A stretch of DNA of 14,414 bases from Bacillota bacterium. GTDB taxonomy: Bacteria; Bacillota; Clostridia; Oscillospirales; Ruminococcaceae. A model generated the notes under the pieces. That model was not told the origin of the DNA. It did no database searches and worked only from the letters and a program-made list of their open reading frames with translations. Both the position numbers and the translations under genes were made by a program. The number at the start of each line of letters is the position of its first letter. The stretch's first letter is position 1. Shown here piece by piece: positions 1 to 4,683 of this stretch. The stretch spans positions 1-14,414 of the forward strand of contig JAEZQD010000019.1 of NCBI GenBank assembly GCA_023413185.1. The letters are read 5' to 3'.

Positions 1-180
1 ATTCCCGCCGGTTCAAACGGGGATGAGGACGAAGAAGAGGAAGGTCAGCTCATCGTACTCCGCAGTGAGGAAGAAGACGGTGAGGAGTATCTTGCTTATA
101 TAGAGGACGAAGAAGAATTCAACCGCGTAGCGGCAATGTTTGTTGAGCGTCTTTCTGAGGAGTTCGACTTCGAGGATTAA
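1..180 (+). CDS. DUF1292 family protein (3' end, partial)
   Basis: Frame 1 is open from the window edge to the TAA at 178-180 and encodes the last 59 residues of a very acidic protein. Runs of Glu and Asp are followed by a compact LIVLRSEEEDGEEYLAYIED segment and the ending FVERLSEEFDFED. This alternation of acidic residues with a short beta-rich core is typical of the DUF1292 (YrzB-like) family, small cytoplasmic proteins of unknown role that are common in Firmicutes. The start lies outside the window. No terminator follows directly. The next element is a structured RNA with its own likely promoter. The family call is from pattern recognition, and no biochemical function can be given. Confidence 0.8.
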   Translation: MPAGSNGDEDEEEEGQLIVLRSEEEDGEEYLAYIEDEEEFNRVAAMFVERLSEEFDFED

Positions 181-194
181 CGCAAACCATTGCT

Positions 195-203
195 TGCTAC
201 TAT
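195..203 (+). promoter_or_regulatory. Extended -10 promoter for the 6S-like RNA
   Basis: TGC followed by TACTAT (198-203) makes an extended -10 element. No good -35 lies 17 bases upstream. Transcription would begin near 210, which matches the expected 5' end of the structured RNA that follows. Confidence 0.4.
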
Positions 204-206
204 CCT

Positions 207-440
207 GCCCTGTTCGATAATGTACGGCTTTTTAAATCCAACAAGCGTAAAAAGGGAACGCGGCTCCGAATGCGGACTGCAGACCTCCCGATGACGTCAG
301 TCATCGGAAGAAGGGAGCGAGAAGCCTTTGGGAGCGTACCCACCTGTCGGGCGACGGGTTTAGCGTTGCCGTGCAGCGGCCGGGCGGGTGACTTAAAGCA
401 TAGCCGCAGTACTGCTGTACTTGTGCACAGAATCAAGCGG
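207..440 (+). ncRNA. ssrS: Probable 6S RNA
   Basis: This 350-base gene-free stretch has the look of a rod-shaped RNA. The 5' part (about 210-240) can pair with the 3' part (about 390-432): CTGTTC with GCACAG, GTACGGCT with AGCCGCAGTAC, and the GCTTTTTAAATCC stretch with a GG...ACTTAAAGC stretch. A large central region with little pairing follows, and then a perfect 8-bp hairpin at 288-307. CTCC and GGGAG sequences flank that hairpin. A long rod with a central bubble is the architecture of 6S RNA, which binds sigma-A RNA polymerase and modulates transcription in stationary phase. The CTGTTCG near the 5' end and GAGAAGCC in the middle resemble known 6S sequences. Position after a DUF1292 gene also fits my memory of clostridial 6S loci. 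The ends are approximate. A covariance-model search was not possible here, and another structured RNA cannot be excluded. Confidence 0.6.
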
Positions 441-447
441 AATAAAC

Positions 448-488
448 AAGGGCGGTCATGGAACAATAAGTTTCATGACCGCCCTTTG
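448..488 (+). terminator. Strong intrinsic terminator after the 6S-like RNA
   Basis: The arm 448-464 pairs with 470-486, giving 17 bp with one G-U pair and a 5-base loop. The 3' arm ends in CCCTTT. It separates the structured RNA from the permease genes. Confidence 0.85.
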
Positions 489-530
489 TCGTAACTATGT
501 GGCGTTACATAAAAAGAGGAGGCAATGTGT

Positions 531-881
531 GTGAAACGATGGGCAGCAATTGCGCTTGGCTTTGTAACAGGGCTGCTAAACGGATTGTTTGGTGCGGGCG
601 GGGGTATGGCGGCTGTACCGATGCTTAAGATGGCGGGTCTGCCGCCAAAAAGCGCCCATGCCACGGCCATTGCCATCACAATGCCGCTTTCGGTGCTCAG
701 CGGTGTGCTGTACCTTGGAAGCGGAGAGCTTGCAATGGGCGACGCACTGCGCTTTATTCCGGCCGGTATCGTGGGGGCTGTTGTGGGTGCCATTTTGCTC
801 GGTCGCGTAGCCAACGCGTGGCTGCGCCGCATCTTCGGTGCGCTCATCCTCATCGCTGCTGTGCGTCTTTTAGTGCGATGA
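531..881 (+). CDS. TauE/SafE family permease, first half-size subunit
   Basis: The product is a 116-residue membrane protein made almost entirely of hydrophobic helices. It carries the glycine-rich family signature GLLNGLFGAGGG near the N-terminus and corresponds to about half of a normal TauE/SafE transporter. That family exports or imports small organic or inorganic anions such as sulfite or sulfoacetate; the substrate here cannot be read from the sequence. I chose GTG at 531 because AGGAGG (517-522) lies 8 bases upstream of it. The in-frame ATG at 525 is only 2 bases from the Shine-Dalgarno sequence. The stop overlaps the ATG of the next gene (ATGA, 878-881), so the two halves are translationally coupled and probably form a heterodimer. 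Confidence 0.85.
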   Translation: MKRWAAIALGFVTGLLNGLFGAGGGMAAVPMLKMAGLPPKSAHATAIAITMPLSVLSGVLYLGSGELAMGDALRFIPAGIVGAVVGAILLGRVANAWLRRIFGALILIAAVRLLVR

Positions 882-1267
882 TTGAGCTTGTATACGCCTC
901 TGTTGCCGGTTTTTTTGCCGCCGTGCTGGGGGCGCTTGGCATGGGCGGGGGCGGGGTGCTGCTCATCTACCTTACCGCGGCGGCGGGAATGACGCAGATG
1001 AAGGCACAGGGCATCAATCTTCTGTTTTTTATCCCCATTGCCGTTGTTGCGCTAATCATTCACGCAAGGCATAGGCTGCTTGCATACCGCCTTGCGCTTG
1101 TGGGGATACTATCGGGCGTTGTGGGCGTGTTTGCGGGTTACGCCGTGGCAAGGATGATAGGGGACAGGTATCTTTCCAAGGTTTTTGGTGTGTTCCTGCT
1201 CGTGCTCGGCATACGCGAGCTGTTTGGTGACACCTTTTCAAAACTGAAAAACAAGAACAGTAAATGA
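878..1267 (+). CDS. TauE/SafE family permease, second half-size subunit
   Basis: The product is a 129-residue integral membrane protein. Its N-terminal GALGMGGGGVLLIYL is a second copy of the glycine-rich TauE/SafE signature, so this gene is the partner half of the preceding one. About four membrane segments are visible, ending in a basic cytoplasmic tail (KLKNKNSK). The ATG at 878 overlaps the upstream stop codon in an ATGA arrangement, and no separate strong ribosome binding site is needed. A longer open frame begins at 818, but that would overlap the first gene heavily and is not preferred. The substrate is unknown. Two-gene TauE/SafE pairs are common in Firmicutes, so this is probably not a broken single gene. 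Confidence 0.85.
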   Translation: MIELVYASVAGFFAAVLGALGMGGGGVLLIYLTAAAGMTQMKAQGINLLFFIPIAVVALIIHARHRLLAYRLALVGILSGVVGVFAGYAVARMIGDRYLSKVFGVFLLVLGIRELFGDTFSKLKNKNSK

Positions 1268-1277
1268 AAGAGACAAC

Positions 1278-1315
1278 AAAAAACGGGGAAGCGTAGCAGC
1301 CTCTCCCGTTTATAT
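1278..1315. terminator. Bidirectional terminator between convergent genes
   Basis: AAACGGG (1281-1287) pairs with CCCGTTT (1305-1311), with A-rich sequence before and T-rich sequence after. It can serve the permease pair on the plus strand and the DUF1508 gene on the minus strand. Confidence 0.65.
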
Positions 1316-1327
1316 TGTTCTGTCGGT

Positions 1328-1708
1328 TTATGTATCGACCACAACATCCGCCTCCGGGGCGTTCTTGCGAACCGAATCAATGCCGTTTTCACAGCTCTGC
1401 TTGCTTTTGTAGCCCTCGCTTACTGCTATAATTTCACCGTTGCGTGCCTTTAGGCGAAAGCGAAACTCCCCGCCCTTGTCGGTGTACAGCTCAAACTTGG
1501 GATTCACCGCCTTTGGGCAGTCCTCTACCGTCTGGTCCTCGTAATACGCAATAGGGGCGTTCTTTGCTACACTCTCAACCCCGGTTTTGCAACTGGCAAG
1601 GGAGGTGTAGTTTTCACTGGTTGCGATAGATTGTCCGTTTGCCGCATACAGATTAAAACGAAACGCACCGGAAGGGGTAGTCTTAATCACAAATTTACCT
1701 CTTGGCAT
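1328..1708 (-). CDS. Tandem DUF1508 (YegP-like) protein
   Basis: The product is a 126-residue small soluble protein built from two copies of the DUF1508 repeat. Copy 1 is about residues 2-50 (GKFVIKTTPSGAFRFNLYA, then NGQSIATSENYTS) and copy 2 about residues 70-120 (PKFELYTDKGGEFRFRLKA, then NGEIIAVSEGYKS). Each ends in a conserved stretch with Cys, Gly-hydrophobic-Ser-Val, and KNAP. This layout matches YegP of E. coli, whose exact function is unknown. The start at 1708 fits both the family and a GGAG about 8 bases upstream. An upstream in-frame ATG at 1783 would add 25 unrelated residues. It is monocistronic, with a good promoter at 1816-1844 and a terminator shared with the permease pair. 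Confidence 0.88.
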   Translation of the reverse strand: MPRGKFVIKTTPSGAFRFNLYAANGQSIATSENYTSLASCKTGVESVAKNAPIAYYEDQTVEDCPKAVNPKFELYTDKGGEFRFRLKARNGEIIAVSEGYKSKQSCENGIDSVRKNAPEADVVVDT

Positions 1709-1812
1709 GATAAGCACTCCATGTGAAGCAGCCGTATGGCTTGCGAATTTAGGGTGTACCGTGGTTTGTAGAGGTTTCGGCAATCAATTAAGCGCTTGTT
1801 GGCGCCGCTGTT

Positions 1813-1844
1813 TTGACTATACCATGTCACATAGCAATAGTCAA
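1813..1844 (-). promoter_or_regulatory. Sigma-A promoter of the DUF1508 gene, inside an inverted repeat
   Basis: On the minus strand TTGACT (complement of 1839-1844), a 17-base spacer and TATAGT (complement of 1816-1821) form a near-consensus promoter. The same segment is an 8-bp inverted repeat, TTGACTAT at 1813-1820 and ATAGTCAA at 1837-1844, so a dimeric regulator could cover it. Regulation is only a possibility. Confidence 0.7.
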
Positions 1845-1958
1845 TAACCGAGCCTTGTTGAAAACGTAGAAAAGCAAGAATGTGGATTGTCTGCAATGCT
1901 TACTCAGGGGGACGAAATCACTGCCGCAATGACCTCGGTCTACTATGAACAACCCGAT

Positions 1959-1977
1959 TATTATTATGAAAATAATA
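1959..1977. promoter_or_regulatory. Possible Fur/PerR-type operator upstream of superoxide reductase
   Basis: TATTATT, five bases and AATAATA form a 19-bp AT-rich inverted repeat ending 11 bases before the -35 of the superoxide reductase promoter. Fur-family boxes are AT-rich palindromes of similar size, and PerR control of oxidative-stress genes is common in Firmicutes. AT-rich palindromes also arise by chance, so this is tentative. Confidence 0.3.
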
Positions 1978-1987
1978 CTTAATATCG

Positions 1988-2016
1988 TTGCGAAAGCTGC
2001 ATAAATATGCTAATAT
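1988..2016 (+). promoter_or_regulatory. Sigma-A promoter of the superoxide reductase gene
   Basis: TTGCGA (1988-1993), a 17-base spacer and TAATAT (2011-2016) preceded by TGC give a good extended -10 promoter. The untranslated leader would be about 105 bases long. The rest of the 1709-2126 gap shows nothing else I can identify. Confidence 0.65.
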
Positions 2017-2126
2017 AAACACATACTCCTTTGCGGCTGGGACGCATAGGGAATTATAGTGTTAGTTCCTATTATGTGTGTGCAATAACCTGCCGCACAG
2101 ATAAAACAGAAAGGGCGTGCAAGAAC

Positions 2127-2516
2127 ATGACGAATGAACCCAAGTTTTTTCGATGCAAGGTGTGCGGAAACCTCGTAGGACTTGTAATCAACGGCGGCGG
2201 AACACTGGTTTGCTGTGGCGAGGAGATGGAGGAGCTTACTGCCAATGCGGTGGATGCTTCTACAGAAAAGCATGTTCCCGTGTTTGAGCAAGACGGCTCA
2301 AAGGTAACGGTAAAGGTTGGCAGTGTTGAGCACCCGATGGTGGAAGAGCATCACATCGAGTGGATCTACCTTAACACCTCAAAGGGCGGGCAGAGAAAGA
2401 GCCTTACCGTAGGCAGTGCGCCCGTTGCCGAGTTTGCGCTGGCTGACGGCGAAGAGCTAATCTCGGTTTACGAGTTTTGCAACCTGCATGGTCTGTGGGT
2501 AGCAAAGGCAAACTAA
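2127..2516 (+). CDS. Desulfoferrodoxin (two-iron superoxide reductase)
   Basis: This is a cytoplasmic enzyme that reduces superoxide to hydrogen peroxide without making oxygen, a typical defence of strict anaerobes. The 129-residue product has an N-terminal desulforedoxin-type iron site with Cys10, Cys13, Cys29 and Cys30. The C-terminal superoxide reductase domain follows: EKH at 47-49, His69, His75, Cys118 and His121. These supply the four His and one Cys ligands of the catalytic iron, and the Glu-Lys pair lies beside the active site. All expected ligands are present, so the enzyme should be active. I start at ATG 2127, where the family N-terminus begins; AAAGGG lies about 11 bases upstream. 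It has its own promoter, a possible Fur-type operator and a downstream terminator, so it is probably monocistronic. Electron donors such as rubredoxin are not in the window. Confidence 0.95.
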   Translation: MTNEPKFFRCKVCGNLVGLVINGGGTLVCCGEEMEELTANAVDASTEKHVPVFEQDGSKVTVKVGSVEHPMVEEHHIEWIYLNTSKGGQRKSLTVGSAPVAEFALADGEELISVYEFCNLHGLWVAKAN

Positions 2517-2576
2517 CCCAAAACCTCTGCGGCAAAATCTTCATAAAAGCCAGCTATGTAATGATGTAAACCATAC

Positions 2577-2617
2577 AAAAACCTCCCGCTACCGTTTCGG
2601 TAATGGGAGGTTTTTTC
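2577..2617. terminator. Bidirectional terminator between superoxide reductase and VanZ genes
   Basis: The arm 2577-2587 (AAAAACCTCCC) pairs with 2605-2616 (GGGAGGTTTTTT), and an inner TACCG/CGGTA stem extends the hairpin. A-tract and T-tract flanks let it work in both directions. Confidence 0.9.
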
Positions 2618-2620
2618 GTA

Positions 2621-3211
2621 TCATATAAGCGTTTGTGGGCGTTTGTGCAGCTTGTGGTAACCCGTGCGGATGCACAGATATAGAATAAACCCCAGCACCG
2701 TGCCCGCTGTGTTGAAGATTATATCATCCACATCGCTAATGCCGGTGGCAAACGCAAACTGCAATACCTCAATGGAGACCGAGCAGCAAAACCCCATTGC
2801 GGTCGTAAACCAAAAGCCGTGCCGCTTTCCTACAACGGGTAGCAGCGCACCAAACGGGACAAACCACAGGATGTTGCCAAGCAGGTTGTAAAAAAAGAAC
2901 CACTTTGTGTATGCGTAATAGAGCTTTACCGTGTGTACAAAGGGCGTCAGGTTAATGCTGTCAAGCGAGTTCTGCCATGCATGCCACAGATTAGGGCTGA
3001 TTCCGTAACGAAACACCGTAATCTGATACAGGCAGATTAGGTAAAACACAAACACCCACAACAAGGCCTCGCGCCATTTGTCACGCGTCGGTACGCCCCG
3101 TCTCTTTTGAGCGCACACCGTCAGCCACCGCCACACCGCAAAGACTAAAAACAATAAAAACGCTGTGAATACGGCATGTGCCGAAAGCCGAATAAACCCC
3201 GCTACACTCAT
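2621..3211 (-). CDS. VanZ family membrane protein
   Basis: The product is a 196-residue polytopic membrane protein. The C-terminal half carries the VanZ signature: an Asn-rich NLLGNILWFVPFG segment, then SIEVLQ and ISDVDDIIFNTAGTVLG, where the Glu and Asp residues are highly conserved. VanZ itself gives low-level teicoplanin resistance, but most family members are of unknown function and are linked to the cell envelope. I start at 3211 because AGGAGG lies 6 bases upstream of this ATG. The reading frame opens earlier, at 3253, but that start lacks a ribosome binding site. It lies 51 bases downstream of metA with no terminator between them, so it is probably co-transcribed from the metA promoter and exposed to the same attenuation. 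A functional link to methionine is not evident. Confidence 0.85.
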   Translation of the reverse strand: MSVAGFIRLSAHAVFTAFLLFLVFAVWRWLTVCAQKRRGVPTRDKWREALLWVFVFYLICLYQITVFRYGISPNLWHAWQNSLDSINLTPFVHTVKLYYAYTKWFFFYNLLGNILWFVPFGALLPVVGKRHGFWFTTAMGFCCSVSIEVLQFAFATGISDVDDIIFNTAGTVLGFILYLCIRTGYHKLHKRPQTLI

Positions 3212-3262
3212 GCCGTATCCTCCTGTGTAAATCGATAACGCGCAGCATGCCAAGCGCAGCCG

Positions 3263-4180
3263 CTATGCCAAATCCTGAAGGTTAAACGGCGTCTCCTGGT
3301 ACACAATGTGATTGAGCCAGTTGGCATAGAGCAGGTTGCCGTGGCTGCGCCACACAAAGGGAGGCTGCCTGGTCGGGTCGTTTTGGGGAAAGTAGTTTTC
3401 GGGCATCGCGATGGCGCACCCCTTGTCAAGGTCTCTGAAGTATTCCTCCGCCAGCGTCATGCGGTCGTATTCGGAATGACCGGTTACAAAGATCTGCCTG
3501 TCGTTGTCCGAGCAGATGATGTGCGCACCCGCAGTATCCGACCAGGTTAACAGCCGAATGCCCTCTGTCTTTAGGATATCGCGCCGCCGGACCTCGGTAT
3601 GGCGGGATTGCGGTGCTAAGAACACCTCGTCAAAGCCGCGCAGCAGGGGGTGGTTTTCATCCAGTACCTTGTGCGGGAACACGCCGAACAGCTTGTTATC
3701 CAGCGGGTATTTCGGTATACCATAGTGGTAATACAGCCCCGCCTGTGCGCCCCAACAGATGTGAAAGGTGGAGTACACATGCGTTTTGGTCCATTCCATA
3801 ATCTCGCACAGCTCATCCCAGTACGACACATCCTCAAACTGCATCTGCTCCACCGGCGCACCGGTGATAATCATGCCGTCAAACCGCTCGTCTTTGATCT
3901 CATCTATGGTCTTGTAAAACTTAAGAAGGTGTTCTTGCGGTGTGTTTTTTGAGGTGTGCGACGCGGTCTGCAGCAGCTCAATATCCACCTGAATCGGGGT
4001 ATTGCCCAGCACGCGTAAAAGCTGGGTTTCGGTCTCAATCTTTTTGGGCATGAGGTTTAAAATGACGATGCGCAGCGGGCGGATATCCTGCGTTTTTGCG
4101 CGATCCTCATACATTACGAATATATTCTCCGTCTCCAGCACCTTAGCTGCCGGAAGCGAGTTAGAGATACAGATAGGCAT
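3263..4180 (-). CDS. metA: Homoserine O-acyltransferase (MetA family), predicted acetyl-CoA specific
   Basis: This cytoplasmic enzyme activates the hydroxyl of homoserine, the committed step of methionine synthesis. The 305-residue product is full length and begins with the typical MPI...LPAAKVLETENIFVM. The catalytic Cys142 sits in FHICWGAQAG, and His235 and Glu237 in VTGHSEYDR complete the active site. Residue 111 is Glu (GAPVEQMQFEDVSYW). In the Bacillus cereus enzyme Glu111 was shown to specify acetyl-CoA, while Gly111 specifies succinyl-CoA. The product is therefore predicted to be O-acetylhomoserine, although many databases call this family a succinyltransferase. The start has GGAG 6 bases upstream. 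Expression appears to be controlled by a Met/Cys-rich leader peptide and an attenuator between 4230 and 4365. The VanZ gene follows in the same direction. Confidence 0.95.
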   Translation of the reverse strand: MPICISNSLPAAKVLETENIFVMYEDRAKTQDIRPLRIVILNLMPKKIETETQLLRVLGNTPIQVDIELLQTASHTSKNTPQEHLLKFYKTIDEIKDERFDGMIITGAPVEQMQFEDVSYWDELCEIMEWTKTHVYSTFHICWGAQAGLYYHYGIPKYPLDNKLFGVFPHKVLDENHPLLRGFDEVFLAPQSRHTEVRRRDILKTEGIRLLTWSDTAGAHIICSDNDRQIFVTGHSEYDRMTLAEEYFRDLDKGCAIAMPENYFPQNDPTRQPPFVWRSHGNLLYANWLNHIVYQETPFNLQDLA

Positions 4181-4229
4181 AATGACTCCATTCTGCCGTA
4201 ACGGCAACAAATTGATTTCTCGGGGCAAA

Positions 4230-4256
4230 TAAAAAAACGCACGGTAACCCATGCGT
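4230..4256 (-). terminator. metA: Attenuator terminator in front of metA
   Basis: On the minus strand ACGCATGG (complement of 4249-4256), the loop GTTA and CCGTGCGT (complement of 4237-4244) form an uninterrupted 8-bp hairpin with one G-U pair. It is followed immediately by seven U residues. It lies between the leader-peptide stop and the metA start, about 50 bases before metA, so it must be read through for metA to be expressed. Confidence 0.88.
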
Positions 4257-4296
4257 CCGCACAACCGCTAATCTAGCAGTGCGGGCACATTCGCAT
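4251..4296 (-). promoter_or_regulatory. metA: Putative antiterminator pairing of the metA attenuator
   Basis: Minus-strand GTGCGG (complement of 4257-4262) can pair with CCGCAC (complement of 4279-4284), which is part of leader-peptide codons 27-29. CGCAT (complement of 4251-4255) can pair with ATGCG (complement of 4292-4296) in codons 24-25. CGCAT is also the core of the terminator's 5' arm, so the two structures exclude each other. A ribosome stalled at the first Met codons leaves the partner sequence free. A ribosome that reaches the stop codon covers it and lets the terminator form. Confidence 0.6.
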
Positions 4297-4365
4297 CATG
4301 CAGCTGGACATTCGTATCATCGTTGTTACTGCACAAAAGTTAGCCGTCGGTTCGTTCACTTGCAT
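4273..4365 (-). CDS. Met/Cys-rich leader peptide of metA
   Basis: This short open frame of 30 codons ends at TAG (complement of 4273-4275), 92 bases before the metA start. AGGAG (complement of 4370-4374) lies 4 bases before its ATG. The second half reads MIRMSSCMMRMCPHC: five Met codons at positions 16, 19, 23, 24 and 26 and three Cys codons, with another Cys at 11. Met is normally about 2-3 percent of residues, so this density is very unlikely in a random frame. Position, size, composition and the terminator behind it match a regulatory leader peptide of the trp or his type, here sensing charged tRNA-Met and perhaps tRNA-Cys. Its role would be the act of translation, not the peptide product. 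The frame is also open upstream to 4479, but that longer start would precede the promoter I see at 4414-4442. Confidence 0.75.
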   Translation of the reverse strand: MQVNEPTANFCAVTTMIRMSSCMMRMCPHC

Positions 4366-4413
4366 ACAACTCCTAAGGTGTATTTGCGTACCATTAAGCA
4401 TATCGCAATCCTT

Positions 4414-4442
4414 ATTATAGCAGAGCAAAGGGCAAAGCACAA
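4414..4442 (-). promoter_or_regulatory. Promoter of the leader peptide-metA-VanZ unit
   Basis: On the minus strand TGC plus TATAAT (complement of 4414-4419) is a perfect extended -10. TTGTGC (complement of 4437-4442) lies 17 bases upstream as a partial -35. Transcription would start near 4407, about 40 bases before the leader-peptide ATG. That excludes the longer upstream frame. Confidence 0.7.
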
Positions 4443-4616
4443 TGCCCGAGCGGCGCAAACAAAGGTACTGTCCGTGCACTGTCTGCGGTCACAATCGCGC
4501 TTAAGTTGTTAATTGATAGTTTGATGATAGAAAGTGATATTATGTGCAAAATCAAACCGCATTGATATGTTCTATGGACAAAATTATGTTGTCTTAGTAA
4601 AGATTATGTGATGTAA

Positions 4617-4645
4617 TTGATAAGCTCAAGGAAAAATGGTATACT
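4617..4645 (+). promoter_or_regulatory. Promoter of the MFS transporter gene
   Basis: TTGATA (4617-4622), 17 bases and TATACT (4640-4645), preceded by TGG, make a good sigma-A promoter. It diverges from the metA promoter. Upstream, GTTTGAT (4519-4525) and ATCAAAC (4551-4557) form a 7-bp inverted repeat of unknown meaning. The rest of 4443-4616 is AT-rich with nothing else recognised. Confidence 0.7.
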
Positions 4646-4683
4646 TTTGCTGGTATCATGATAAGAGTATGAGGAGAGTGCCT

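Noticed and set aside
288..307. Perfect palindrome CCGATGAC-GTCA-GTCATCGG as a possible operator
   Set aside because: It sits inside the structured RNA, away from any promoter, and is better explained as one of that RNA's hairpins.
200..494. Small frames on both strands between the DUF1292 gene and the permease pair
   Set aside because: They run through the structured RNA and its terminator hairpin, lack ribosome binding sites and look like Arg/Ser-rich noise.
4181..4500. SAM riboswitch or Met T-box ahead of metA
   Set aside because: I looked on the minus strand for the SAM-I core and for the T-box sequence and found neither. The leader peptide and terminator explain the region better.
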